DNA of 11,018 nt, from NCBI GenBank assembly GCA_023399095.1, contig JAEWQS010000141.1, positions 1 through 11,018 on the forward strand, written 5' to 3'. Below, in pieces: positions 1 to 7,000 of this stretch. Position 1 is the first letter of the stretch; each line of letters begins with the position of its first letter. The translations under genes were made by a program, and so were the position numbers. Under the pieces are notes generated by a model, which saw only the letters and a list, made by a program, of their open reading frames with translations, was not told the DNA's origin and made no database searches. This DNA is from Bacillota bacterium (GTDB lineage Bacteria; Bacillota; Clostridia; Christensenellales; SZUA-584).

Positions 1-903
1 CAAGAATTTCTCCAGCGATGCCGCATCGCGCACCGAATGCACCTGCGTGCCTTTGTCCACACGCCTTTTGAGCATCTTCGAAAGCACATTAGATGGCCCG
101 ATCTCCACGAACCGCTCCACGCCGCTCGCGATCATATGCTCGATGCAGTCATGCCACTTCACGCGGCTGCGCATCTGCTCGGCCAGCAGCGCTTTTATAT
201 CGCTGCCGCTTTCATAAGGCGCGCCCAGTGCGTTGGCATATACAGTGCCTTGCATATCTGCAAATGTTTCGGTTTCCAGCACCTTCAAAAACGCTTCGGA
301 TGCGCCCTGAAGCAGCGGTGCGTGCGACGGACCCGCCACAGCTAGCAACGTCACCATCTTGGCGCCCATCTGCTCGAATTTTTCTTTAAGCGTGTTAAGT
401 TGTGCCATTCTGCCCGCGATGACAATCTGCTTGTCAGAAAGGTGGTTCGCGACATATGTGTCCGGCACATCTTCTATCGCCTGCTCGACTTCGTCCACCG
501 CAAAGCCGATCACAGACAGCATGCCGCCCTCACCGGGCGCAAAAGCGCCGTCCATGATGCGTCCTCTTTCACGCACCAGCGCTGCCCCTTGAGCCGCACT
601 GATTACGCCCGCGGCGCAAAGTGCACTGTATTCCCCGAGCGACAATCCAGCATAATCTTGAGCTTCCACACCCGCGTTTTTCACGAGCTGAAGCAGAGAG
701 ACCGTATGCGCAAATATTGCGGGCTGAATCGTCTCTCCGCCGTCCATATTCGCACCTTCGAAGCACGCAGCCTTCAAATCCAGCTGCGCGCCATCCATGC
801 ATGCATCAAACGTTTGTTTGTAATCGTAAAAATCATTATATAAGTCCGCTCCCATGCCAATCGTCTGAGCGCCTTGGCCGGGAAATAGAAATGCCGTCTT
901 CAT
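1..903 (-). CDS. fabD: Malonyl-CoA:ACP transacylase FabD (C-terminus cut by window edge)
   Basis: Transfers malonyl from CoA to the phosphopantetheine arm of acyl carrier protein, supplying the chain-extension unit of type II fatty-acid synthesis in the cytoplasm. The frame is open for 301 codons from ATG at 903 to the left edge; family members are about 305-315 residues, so only about ten are missing. The N-terminus has the family FPGQGAQ motif (residues 7-13). The nucleophile is Ser88 in GLSLGEYSA, the catalytic His is His194 in GPSHAP, and the EIGPSNVL motif sits near the C-terminus. The residue before the nucleophile pair is Leu87 where E. coli has His (GHSLGE); as I recall, Leu is common in clostridial FabD. 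The start overlaps the fabK stop by 4 nt (ATGA), with an AAGGTG ribosome site just upstream. Identification is firm. Confidence 0.95.
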   Translation of the reverse strand, partial: MKTAFLFPGQGAQTIGMGADLYNDFYDYKQTFDACMDGAQLDLKAACFEGANMDGGETIQPAIFAHTVSLLQLVKNAGVEAQDYAGLSLGEYSALCAAGVISAAQGAALVRERGRIMDGAFAPGEGGMLSVIGFAVDEVEQAIEDVPDTYVANHLSDKQIVIAGRMAQLNTLKEKFEQMGAKMVTLLAVAGPSHAPLLQGASEAFLKVLETETFADMQGTVYANALGAPYESGSDIKALLAEQMRSRVKWHDCIEHMIASGVERFVEIGPSNVLSKMLKRRVDKGTQVHSVRDAASLEKFL

Positions 904-1853
904 AGCGTCACCTTGAGGCGGCTGAATACGTTTTGACACACGCTTTTCAAACGCTCATCGTCGAAAAGCTCATGGATAATCTCCTTGGCTGTCTGAACCT
1001 TGTCGAGCATGCACGCGCACTGGCCGGCCATGAACGAACCGCTGTCCTTGTCGCCCTGCAGCACCGCTCTTTGCAGTGAACCTTCGCCCATTTTTTCGAG
1101 CCGCTCCACTGCGTTTTCTTCATACTCCACACGCGCAAGCTCTCTCACAAGCGGGCTTCTGAGCACACGTACCGGATGCCCCGTCACACGTCCTGTGACC
1201 TTGCTATCGATGTCCTTGGCCTTGATCACGCGGCGTTTGTACTCATCATGCGCCGTGCATTCCTGCGCGAGAATGAAGCGCGTACCCACCTGCACGCCAG
1301 ACGCGCCAAGGCAGAAAGCCGCCGCCACAGTATCCGCGTCGAATATACCGCCCGCCGCGATCACAGGGATGCTGACCGCACGTACAATATTGGGCGTTAA
1401 TACCATCGTGGTGAGCTCGCCGATATGACCGCCCGCCTCGCATCCTTCGGCAATCAGGAAATCCGCACCCATGCGTTCCATCATGATGGCAAGCGCGCGG
1501 CTCGCCACGACAGGCGCGACAATACACCCGGCTTCCTTCCACGATTTGACGTATTCCGCCGGGTTTCCCGCGCCCGTAATCACCACAGGCACATGTTCTT
1601 CCGCCACGATCTTGGCGACCGCCTCCACATGCGGGCTCAAGAGCATCACGTTAAGGCCAAAGGGTTTGTCCGTCTTTTCACGGACAATGTGTATCTGCTC
1701 TCTCACCCATTCGGGCGGCGCATTGCCTGCGGCAATCACGCCAAGACCGCCCGCCATCGACACGGCGGCGGCAAGGTTCGCATTGGAAACCCACGCCATT
1801 CCGCCCTGTATGACAGGGTAATCGATCTTTAAAAGATCACAGATGCTATGCAT
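900..1853 (-). CDS. fabK: Enoyl-ACP reductase II FabK (FMN-dependent)
   Basis: Reduces trans-2-enoyl-ACP to acyl-ACP, the last step of each elongation cycle, using FMN and NAD(P)H. It is a TIM-barrel enzyme unrelated to FabI and is not inhibited by triclosan in characterised members. The 317-residue product has the N-terminal IQGGMAWVSN flavin motif (15-24), the FabK signature EGCEAGGHIG (136-145) with active-site His143, the phosphate-binding stretch VIAAGGI (164-170), GVQVGTRF (186-193) and a C-terminal GSFMAGQ (272-278). These separate it from nitronate monooxygenases of the same superfamily. The ATG at 1853 overlaps the acpP stop by 8 nt, with AAGGA upstream at 1861-1865. Lying between acpP and fabD in a fatty-acid operon supports the FabK role. 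Confidence 0.96.
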   Translation of the reverse strand: MHSICDLLKIDYPVIQGGMAWVSNANLAAAVSMAGGLGVIAAGNAPPEWVREQIHIVREKTDKPFGLNVMLLSPHVEAVAKIVAEEHVPVVITGAGNPAEYVKSWKEAGCIVAPVVASRALAIMMERMGADFLIAEGCEAGGHIGELTTMVLTPNIVRAVSIPVIAAGGIFDADTVAAAFCLGASGVQVGTRFILAQECTAHDEYKRRVIKAKDIDSKVTGRVTGHPVRVLRSPLVRELARVEYEENAVERLEKMGEGSLQRAVLQGDKDSGSFMAGQCACMLDKVQTAKEIIHELFDDERLKSVCQNVFSRLKVTL

Positions 1854-2076
1854 TTTTCTTTCCTTCCAAGTAGCTGACGAGTGCGCCGACCGTTTTTAAG
1901 TCTTTGACCTCTTCGTTGGGAATCTTGATGCCTGTCTCTTTTTCGAGATCGATGAGCATCTCTACCATATCGAGTGAATCCATTTCAAAATCATCCACAA
2001 AGCTGGATTCAGGTGTGATTTCCTCTCTCGACAGATCAAGCTGCTCCATTAGGCTTTTGATAATCAGTTCTTCCAT
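1846..2076 (-). CDS. acpP: Acyl carrier protein
   Basis: Small acidic carrier that holds the growing acyl chain on a 4'-phosphopantetheine arm and shuttles it between FabD, FabH, FabK and the other fatty-acid enzymes. The product is 76 residues, the usual size. The modified serine is Ser34 in the DSLD motif (33-36), followed by the acidic recognition helix MVEMLIDLEKE. The start chosen is the ATG at 2076 because a strong GGAGG lies at 2085-2089, 8 nt away. An upstream in-frame ATG at 2130 would add 18 unconserved residues and overlap the end of fabH. The gene follows fabH after a 20-nt gap, the largest in the operon, and overlaps fabK by 8 nt. Confidence 0.96.
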   Translation of the reverse strand: MEELIIKSLMEQLDLSREEITPESSFVDDFEMDSLDMVEMLIDLEKETGIKIPNEEVKDLKTVGALVSYLEGKKNA

Positions 2077-2096
2077 TTCTTTATCCTCCGTGTTTT

Positions 2097-3068
2097 TTAT
2101 AATGTCCAATCTATCAACACTCCGCCGCAAGACAATCCCGCACCAAAGCCCACCAGAGCGACTCTGTCACCCTTTTTGAGCCAGCCCTTTTCATAGGCAT
2201 CATATATGGCAATGGGAATCGTGGCGGAGGAAGTATTGGCATATTCGCCGATGTTGACAAAACACTGCTCCGATGTCATATCTATTTTTCGTATCACATA
2301 ATCAATGATCTTTTCGTTGGCCTGATGCGGTATGATTTTATTATACGGCTTATCTTCGCACTCTTCGAGAAGCTGTCTTAAAATGTCCTCGACAGCGCCA
2401 ACCGCATATGTAAAGACATCCGCGCCTTTCATGTGTATGTATTCTGTTTGAATGGATGTGACTTCACTAAATGGTGTGCTTCGTTTTTCTCTAAGGCCAT
2501 AGAGCACATCGTCACTATCGGGCGTCCCGCGCAATATAGGATGGAGCAGACAGGGCTTATCACTTCTTTTAAGCACAACAGCACCCGCGCCATCACCAAA
2601 AAGCACACAAGTGCCCCTGTCCGTCCAGTCAGTATATTTTGATAAGGTTTCGCTTGCGACCACCACCGCGTTATCGATGTTAAGCGTATCCATGAGACTG
2701 GCTGCCGTCGTCAGCCCAAATATAAAACCGGAGCAGCCAGCGCTTAAGTCCATGGCCACCGCATCAATTCCCAGCATCTTTTTTACATAATCCGCCATAG
2801 ACGGCGTGACGTATTCGCTTGTAATGGTGCTGCCAATTATCAGCCCGATATCCTTTTTATCAATCCCTGCGTGGGCAATTGCCTTTTGAGCCGCTTCCAC
2901 GGCCATGCCGACCGCCGTCTCTTCTCCCGCTATATGCCGTGTGTGGATGCCTGTCCGCTTCGTGATCCATTCATCGCTCGTCTCCACGAGCTTCTCCAAA
3001 TCGTAATTTGTGACGATTCGTTCGGGCACAACCTTCGCCACGCCCGCAATTTCAACTGGTGCAAACAA
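2097..3068 (-). CDS. fabH: Beta-ketoacyl-ACP synthase III FabH (TTG start)
   Basis: Condenses an acyl-CoA primer with malonyl-ACP to start fatty-acid chains, so it helps set chain type (straight or branched). The 323-residue product has the full KAS III triad: Cys112 in DLSAGCSGF, His248 in IPHQAN and Asn278 in GEYANTSSATIP. It also has the N-terminal SDEWITKRTGI substrate/CoA motif (31-41) and the C-terminal GFGAGLSCG (307-315). The start is TTG at 3068-3066, directly after the accA stop (1-nt gap). No ATG occurs in frame near here; the first internal Met is beyond residue 50, inside the conserved fold. An AGAGGA ribosome site is 7 nt upstream, within the accA 3' end, which suggests translational coupling to accA. 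Primer preference cannot be read safely from sequence. Confidence 0.95.
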   Translation of the reverse strand: MFAPVEIAGVAKVVPERIVTNYDLEKLVETSDEWITKRTGIHTRHIAGEETAVGMAVEAAQKAIAHAGIDKKDIGLIIGSTITSEYVTPSMADYVKKMLGIDAVAMDLSAGCSGFIFGLTTAASLMDTLNIDNAVVVASETLSKYTDWTDRGTCVLFGDGAGAVVLKRSDKPCLLHPILRGTPDSDDVLYGLREKRSTPFSEVTSIQTEYIHMKGADVFTYAVGAVEDILRQLLEECEDKPYNKIIPHQANEKIIDYVIRKIDMTSEQCFVNIGEYANTSSATIPIAIYDAYEKGWLKKGDRVALVGFGAGLSCGGVLIDWTL

Positions 3069-3081
3069 TTTACAGTCCTCT
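3066..3081 (-). promoter_or_regulatory. Ribosome binding site and TTG start of fabH
   Basis: On the minus strand AGAGGA (3081-3076) is followed after 7 nt by TTG (3068-3066). The accA stop codon TAA (3072-3070) lies inside this spacer. This arrangement decides the fabH start, since no ATG is available at a suitable place, and it makes fabH initiation depend on ribosomes finishing accA. Confidence 0.75.
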
Positions 3082-3891
3082 CATCCCTAAAAATTTCTCA
3101 CGTCGCTTCTCAACAACCCTGTCTGCCGGAACACGCATAAGCCGGTTTAAGCTCTGCGAGATCTCGCGCCGGATATCAATCAGGCTTTTGTCCATATGAA
3201 AACGGTCAAACCCTTCGGGCTCTTCTATCACGCAGTCCACAATGTTGAACCGTTTTAAATCTTCTGCGGTCAGCTTGAGGTTTTCCGCAGCCTCCTGCGC
3301 AAGCGATGAGTCTTTAAACAGTATCGATGCGCAGCCCTCGGGCGAAATGACAGAAAAATAGCTGTTCGCCATCATGATGAGCCGATCAGCGAGAGACAGC
3401 GCCAGTGCACCGCCGCTGCCGCCTTCTCCAATAATGATGGAGATAACCGGCGCTTTCACCGTCGCCATCGCTTTCAAATGCTCCGCGATCACCAGCCCCT
3501 GTCCGCGCTCCTCGGCTTCCACGCCGCAAAACGCGCCCGGCGTATCCACAAAGCAGATCACCGGCCGCCCGAACTTTTCGGCCTGAGCCAGCGCTCTCAT
3601 CGATTTGCGGTAGCCTTCGGGGTGCGGCATACCGAAGTTGCAGCGCATGCGTTCTTCGAGCGTGTGGCCTTTCTGCTGCCCAATCACCGTGACAGGCCAG
3701 CCCTCAAACCGCGCGATCGCTGTGATAATGGATTCGTCATCACCGAAACAGCGGTCGCCCTTGACTTCAAAGACGCTGCTGAACAGCTTTTCAATATAAT
3801 CTCTTGCCTGAGGCCGATTTTCCTTACGAGCGCTTAATACTCTTTGCCACGGCTTTTCGGCAGTACTTTGATCCGCTTCATTAATTGACAT
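3070..3891 (-). CDS. accA: Acetyl-CoA carboxylase carboxyltransferase subunit alpha
   Basis: With AccD it forms the carboxyltransferase that moves CO2 from carboxybiotin on AccB to acetyl-CoA, giving malonyl-CoA. The 273-residue product is shorter than the roughly 320-residue E. coli protein but matches the usual clostridial length. It shows the crotonase-type fold motifs: KGHTLEERMRCNFGMPHPEGYRK (about 74-96), PVICFVDTPGA (110-120) and the glycine-rich oxyanion stretch GEGGSGGALAL (155-165). ISPEGCASILFKD (182-194) is also family-typical. The ATG at 3891 overlaps the accD stop by 11 nt, with AAAAGG about 7 nt upstream. Adjacency to accD fits equimolar synthesis of the two subunits. Confidence 0.96.
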   Translation of the reverse strand: MSINEADQSTAEKPWQRVLSARKENRPQARDYIEKLFSSVFEVKGDRCFGDDESIITAIARFEGWPVTVIGQQKGHTLEERMRCNFGMPHPEGYRKSMRALAQAEKFGRPVICFVDTPGAFCGVEAEERGQGLVIAEHLKAMATVKAPVISIIIGEGGSGGALALSLADRLIMMANSYFSVISPEGCASILFKDSSLAQEAAENLKLTAEDLKRFNIVDCVIEEPEGFDRFHMDKSLIDIRREISQSLNRLMRVPADRVVEKRREKFLGMRGL

Positions 3892-4765
3892 CGTCAGCCT
3901 TTTCCTTTTTATAAGTTTTCACATTCTGCGGCTCATAGCGCACATGCAGCGCCAGTATGTCAGCCAATGTGTCGCGCAAACTCTTTCTGTCCACAATACG
4001 GTCTATCAAACCATGCTCATATAGATACTCCGATGTCTGGAATCCTTCCGGCAGCTTGTCGTTTACCGTCTGTTGGATCACGCGCGGCCCCGCAAACCCG
4101 ATCAGCGCGCCGGGCTCCGCAATCGTGATATCTCCCTGCATCGCAAAACTCGCTGTCACACCGCCTGTTGTGGGGTGCGTGAGGACGTTCACGTGCAGCA
4201 ACTGCTGCTCCCCGTGCTGAGCAAGCGCAATGGTCGTGCGTGACATCTGCAGCAATGAGAGTATGCCTTCCTGCATACGCGCGCCGCCCGAAGCACAGAA
4301 GATAATCAACGGCAGCCGATTCATCGTGGCAAACTCGGTGATAATGACGATCTTTTCACCCACCACTGTGCCCATGCTGCCCATCATGAAATACGAGTCC
4401 ATCACAGCCAGCGCGGTACGTACGCCTTTAATCGTCGCCTTGCCGATGATAACGCCTTCCTGCATCTTAGATTTACTTTTCTCATTTGCAATCTTGTTCT
4501 TATACCCGGGAAATGAAAGCGGGTCCTTGCTTTCCGCCTCACGCTCAATCTCGATAAAGCTGCCCGAATCCACGATCATTTCGATGCGTCTGTAGGCAGG
4601 CTGACGGAACAGCGCACCGCAGTGCGCGCAGATGGAATCGTTTGCGTGGACGATATCGGCAATCATGTCCTTGCCGCATCCGCTGCAACGCAGCTTTTCC
4701 ACATCAGCATTTTCTACGTGATTAACGGATAATCCCGTCTCAATTTTCTCTGTAAACAGCTTCAT
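3881..4765 (-). CDS. accD: Acetyl-CoA carboxylase carboxyltransferase subunit beta
   Basis: Zinc-ribbon carboxyltransferase subunit that pairs with AccA to make malonyl-CoA. From the chosen start the product is 294 residues. The zinc ribbon uses Cys27, Cys30, Cys46 and Cys49 (CSGC and CAHC). The carboxyltransferase core follows, with VGEKIVIITEFA, IIFCASGGARMQEG and the late GFAGPRVIQQT stretch. The ATG at 4765 is preferred over an in-frame ATG at 4804 because it makes a 4-nt ATGA overlap with accC, has GGGAG 5 nt upstream and begins with the family-typical MKLF. The upstream start would add 13 residues encoded entirely inside accC. The C-terminal tail is rich in Lys and Asp. Confidence 0.95.
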   Translation of the reverse strand: MKLFTEKIETGLSVNHVENADVEKLRCSGCGKDMIADIVHANDSICAHCGALFRQPAYRRIEMIVDSGSFIEIEREAESKDPLSFPGYKNKIANEKSKSKMQEGVIIGKATIKGVRTALAVMDSYFMMGSMGTVVGEKIVIITEFATMNRLPLIIFCASGGARMQEGILSLLQMSRTTIALAQHGEQQLLHVNVLTHPTTGGVTASFAMQGDITIAEPGALIGFAGPRVIQQTVNDKLPEGFQTSEYLYEHGLIDRIVDRKSLRDTLADILALHVRYEPQNVKTYKKEKADDVN

Positions 4766-6117
4766 GGCTTCTCCCACCGGTTTAAGAAAACCTTCTCGAT
4801 CCATTTGGTATGCACTTGACCCGCCACAAAATCATTGTCTTGGAGCATCGCCTTTGCAAATTCGGCATTGTGCGACACGCCGTCGATAAAGAGCTCATCC
4901 AGCGCCGCCATGCTGAGCGCAATTGCCTCCTGCCTGTCTTCGCCTGTGCAGATGAGCTTCATAATCATCGAGTCGTAGAACGGTGAAATCTCGTCCCCCG
5001 CGCAGTAGCCCGTATCTATACGTACACCGTTGCCCCCCGGCAAATTCATCGCCCTTATCATACCCGGCGAGGGGCGGAAATTCTCTTTCACGTTTTCGGC
5101 GTTGATGCGGCATTCGATAGAATGCCCTCGCGCCTCAATCTCCTCCTGCGGAATCGTCAGATGATGCCCCATCGCCACCTGTATCTGCGCTTTGATAATA
5201 TCCACGCCGAATATGCTTTCCGTGACGGGATGCTCCACCTGTATGCGTGTGTTCATTTCCATGAAATAAAATGAGTTATCCTGCGCGAGCAAAAACTCCA
5301 CCGTGCCCGCGTTTTTGTAGTTCACACACTGCGCGATTTTCACCGCTGTGTTTTGTATATCACGAAGAACCGCTTCATCCACGTTGACGGCGGGCGCTTC
5401 CTCAAGCAGCTTCTGGTTCTTTCTTTGCAGACTGCATTCGCGCGTGCCAAAGTGGCGCGTATTGCCGTGCTCGTCCGCGAGAACCTGCACCTCAATGTGC
5501 CGCGCGGCGGGCAGATACGCTTCCATATACACACTTTTGTCTCCAAACGCCAGCTCCGCCTCGCGACAGACCATTGGAAACTCCTGCTCGAGCTCCGCCT
5601 CGTCGCGCACAATGCGGATGCCCTTGCCGCCGCCGCCCTTGGCCGCCTTAATCATTAGCGGAAAGCCCACGGTCTTGGCAATTTCAAGCGCGGTTTTAAT
5701 GCTGTCCACCGTGCCTGTTGAGCCGGGTACAACGGGGAAGCCGTTTTCAATCATGATCTCACGCGCGCTTTGCTTGTCTCCAAGCTGCCGCATCGCGTCC
5801 GCGTCGGGCCCGATGAACTTGATGCCTTCTTCCTCGCACGCCATCCGAAACGCTGCACTTTCAGAAAGAAAGCCCACGCCCGGATGAATCAGATCCGCAC
5901 GGTATGCTCTCGCCGCCGCGATGATGCTCTCTATGTTAAGATAGCTCTTCTCGGCCTGCCTTGGCCCAATGCAAACTGCTTCGTCGGCAAGCCGCGTATG
6001 CATGCATTTTTCGTCGTTCTCCGAATAAACAGCGACCGTTCTTAAGCCCAGCTTTTTGCATGTGCGTATAATACGCACAGCTATCTCACCGCGCGATGCA
6101 ATCAGTACGGTTCTCAT
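4762..6117 (-). CDS. accC: Acetyl-CoA carboxylase biotin carboxylase subunit
   Basis: ATP-dependent carboxylation of the biotin on AccB with bicarbonate, the first half-reaction of acetyl-CoA carboxylase. The 451-residue product has the N-terminal SRGEIAVRI motif (8-16), the ATP-grasp glycine loop KAAKGGGGKGIRIV (157-170), QRKNQK (231-236), the metal/catalytic signature EMNTRIQVEHPVTE (287-300) and the C-terminal carboxylase domain starting near residue 335. The start at 6117 gives the usual MRTVLIASRGEI beginning, lies 1 nt after the accB stop and has AAGGA 8 nt upstream. A longer frame from 6159 would add 14 residues overlapping accB. One oddity is HPGVGFLSE (78-86), where the family nearly always has HPGYGFLSE: Val81 replaces Tyr. 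All other motifs are intact, so I expect it to be active. Confidence 0.96.
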   Translation of the reverse strand: MRTVLIASRGEIAVRIIRTCKKLGLRTVAVYSENDEKCMHTRLADEAVCIGPRQAEKSYLNIESIIAAARAYRADLIHPGVGFLSESAAFRMACEEEGIKFIGPDADAMRQLGDKQSAREIMIENGFPVVPGSTGTVDSIKTALEIAKTVGFPLMIKAAKGGGGKGIRIVRDEAELEQEFPMVCREAELAFGDKSVYMEAYLPAARHIEVQVLADEHGNTRHFGTRECSLQRKNQKLLEEAPAVNVDEAVLRDIQNTAVKIAQCVNYKNAGTVEFLLAQDNSFYFMEMNTRIQVEHPVTESIFGVDIIKAQIQVAMGHHLTIPQEEIEARGHSIECRINAENVKENFRPSPGMIRAMNLPGGNGVRIDTGYCAGDEISPFYDSMIMKLICTGEDRQEAIALSMAALDELFIDGVSHNAEFAKAMLQDNDFVAGQVHTKWIEKVFLNRWEKP

Positions 6118-6118
6118 G

Positions 6119-6553
6119 TCAGCTTTCCTTGGCGTACGCAAATAGCGCGTCGCCTGCACAGATTGCCTGGCTGTCTTTGATTAAAACGTGTTCGATCACG
6201 CCGGATTTGGGCGCGCAAATTTCGTTCATCATTTTCATCGCTTCGATGATGCACACCGGATCGCCCTTGCGCACTTGCTGTCCTTCCTTCACAAAAGGCG
6301 TTGCGCCCGGTTCTTTGGCCACATAAAACACACCCGATATGGGAGCCAGAAGCATATCATCGTTTTTCGTCTTCTGTTTTTTTTCTTCAGGCGCCTTCAC
6401 GGCTTCTTCAGCCCCCTGCGTAATGACCGACGCTGCGGTTACAGTTATATGCTTCTCCAGACAAATTTTCAGGTCTTCCGTTTGAATTTCCACCTTGCTG
6501 AAAGACGATTTCTCCGCCCTATCCATCAAGCTGAAAATCTTTTCTATATCCAT
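6119..6553 (-). CDS. accB: Biotin carboxyl carrier protein of acetyl-CoA carboxylase
   Basis: Carries CO2 as carboxybiotin between AccC and the AccA/AccD carboxyltransferase. The 144-residue product has an N-terminal helical region (1-45), a charged flexible linker rich in Lys and Glu (about 50-66) and a biotinyl domain (68-142). The biotin attachment site is Lys107 in EAMKMMNE. The start at 6553 is chosen because GGAGGGG lies 7 nt upstream and MDIEKIFSLMD is a typical AccB N-terminus. The frame stays open to an ATG at 6667, but that codon lies upstream of the inferred transcription start. This is the first gene of the operon; its biotinylation would need a BirA ligase, not seen here. Confidence 0.95.
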   Translation of the reverse strand: MDIEKIFSLMDRAEKSSFSKVEIQTEDLKICLEKHITVTAASVITQGAEEAVKAPEEKKQKTKNDDMLLAPISGVFYVAKEPGATPFVKEGQQVRKGDPVCIIEAMKMMNEICAPKSGVIEHVLIKDSQAICAGDALFAYAKES

Positions 6554-6613
6554 ATGTGCCCCTCCACTTTCGGCCTTGCAGACATTCATTTTTAAAGTTT
6601 GTACAATAACTAT

Positions 6614-6630
6614 GGTTAGTACTGCTAACC
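6614..6630. promoter_or_regulatory. Candidate operator in the accB leader (perfect inverted repeat)
   Basis: The plus strand reads GGTTAGTACTGCTAACC, a perfect 6-bp inverted repeat (GGTTAG / CTAACC) around a 5-bp centre. It lies at about +10 to +26 from the transcription start inferred for accB, so a bound repressor could block elongation or overlap polymerase. The TTAGTAC half resembles half of the FapR box of bacilli and staphylococci, but the FapR dyad is wider (17 bp between TTAG and its mirror, here 13), so FapR binding is not established. The regulator is unknown. Confidence 0.55.
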
Positions 6631-6645
6631 TTCTTACTTCCGCAA

Positions 6646-6674
6646 ATATTATCATGAGGCCGCTCATAAGTCAA
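6646..6674 (-). promoter_or_regulatory. Sigma-A-type promoter of the acc-fab operon
   Basis: On the minus strand TTGACT (6674-6669) and TAATAT (6651-6646) are separated by exactly 17 bp, and a TG one base before the -10 gives an extended -10. Transcription should start near 6639, leaving a leader of about 85 nt before accB. The spacer contains a 5-bp dyad, ATGAG-CGGC-CTCAT (6654-6667). It is the only near-consensus promoter I see driving the leftward operon, and its position upstream of the first gene supports it. Confidence 0.75.
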
Positions 6675-6695
6675 TTCGATGATTATGAACATTTT

Positions 6696-6719
6696 TTACA
6701 ATATGTTTCATATTTGTAA
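6696..6719. repeat. Inverted repeat upstream of the accB promoter
   Basis: TTACAA-TATG (6696-6705) is mirrored by CATA-T-TTGTAA (6709-6719), giving 10 paired bases with one unpaired T and a 3-nt centre. It ends about 22 bp upstream of the -35 hexamer of accB, a place where an activator or a second repressor dimer could bind. AT-rich content raises the chance of coincidence. Confidence 0.4.
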
Positions 6720-6749
6720 GCCTGACTTTCTTGATTCTGCCACAAAACC

Positions 6750-6774
6750 CGTAAAATACACGTATTATTTTACG
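6750..6774. repeat. Perfect 9-bp inverted repeat in the intergenic region
   Basis: CGTAAAATA (6750-6758) is mirrored exactly by TATTTTACG (6766-6774) around the 7-nt centre CACGTAT. A second, offset dyad, AATAC-AC-GTATT (6755-6766), overlaps it. There is no U-tract on either side, so it reads better as a protein-binding site than as a terminator. It is about 80 bp upstream of the accB -35. Confidence 0.5.
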
Positions 6775-6794
6775 AAAGAATTTCATTTTTCATT

Positions 6795-6830
6795 TTTGTT
6801 TGACGTTCGTTTCTGTTTTCGTTAAACAAA
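6795..6830. repeat. Long imperfect inverted repeat in the intergenic region
   Basis: TTTGTTTGACG (6795-6805) pairs with CGTTAAACAAA (6820-6830), 11 bp with a single G/T mismatch, around a 14-nt centre. It lies between the two divergent transcription units and far from either start, so a terminator role is unlikely. It could be an operator or a chance AT-rich dyad. Confidence 0.35.
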
Positions 6831-6941
6831 CGGAAAGAAGTTTTAAAACGGAAGAAACAACGGTGAACAATATCTGCAAATAAACATTTTTACTGCCACA
6901 TCATGGCTGCCATTTAAACCGGCATACGGCAATACTCATAT

Positions 6942-6950
6942 TTCGACAAA
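6942..6950 (-). promoter_or_regulatory. Spo0A box match, distal
   Basis: The minus strand reads TTTGTCGAA, a perfect match to the Spo0A recognition core (TGNCGAA within TTTGTCGAA). Together with a second copy 27 bp to the right it suggests that the sporulation master regulator acts on one or both divergent transcripts. It lies roughly 95-103 bp upstream of the inferred start of the SpoIID-like gene's transcript. Confidence 0.5.
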
Positions 6951-6968
6951 AATAGTTTAAGCAGCGGT

Positions 6969-6977
6969 TTCGACAAT
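6969..6977 (-). promoter_or_regulatory. Spo0A box match, proximal
   Basis: The minus strand reads ATTGTCGAA, with a perfect TTGTCGAA core, in the same orientation as the copy at 6942-6950. The shared 9-mer TTTCGACAA repeats with a 27-bp period. It lies 33 bp before the -35 of the candidate rightward promoter (7011), a position compatible with an activator. The 27-bp period is not a whole number of helical turns, unlike many native tandem Spo0A sites. Confidence 0.5.
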
Positions 6978-7000
6978 ATATTATCTATCGTTATATAAAA

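Noticed and set aside
1000..1832. Several plus-strand frames opposite fabK
   Set aside because: They mirror a complete FabK and show no family motif.
5348..5887. 179-codon open frame on the plus strand
   Set aside because: It lies entirely antisense to accC, which has all its motifs. Its product is low-complexity, rich in Ser, Arg and Cys, with no recognisable domain or ribosome site.
6188..6595. 135-codon open frame on the plus strand over accB
   Set aside because: Antisense to accB, rich in Phe, His and Arg as expected from a shadow frame, and without a ribosome site.
6614..6630. Canonical FapR box
   Set aside because: One half (TTAGTAC) fits, but the distance between half-sites is 4 bp too short and the second half lacks the GTAC part. 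I list it only as an unassigned operator.
6654..6667. ATGAG-CGGC-CTCAT dyad as an operator
   Set aside because: The arms are only 5 bp and fall within the promoter spacer; too short to support alone.
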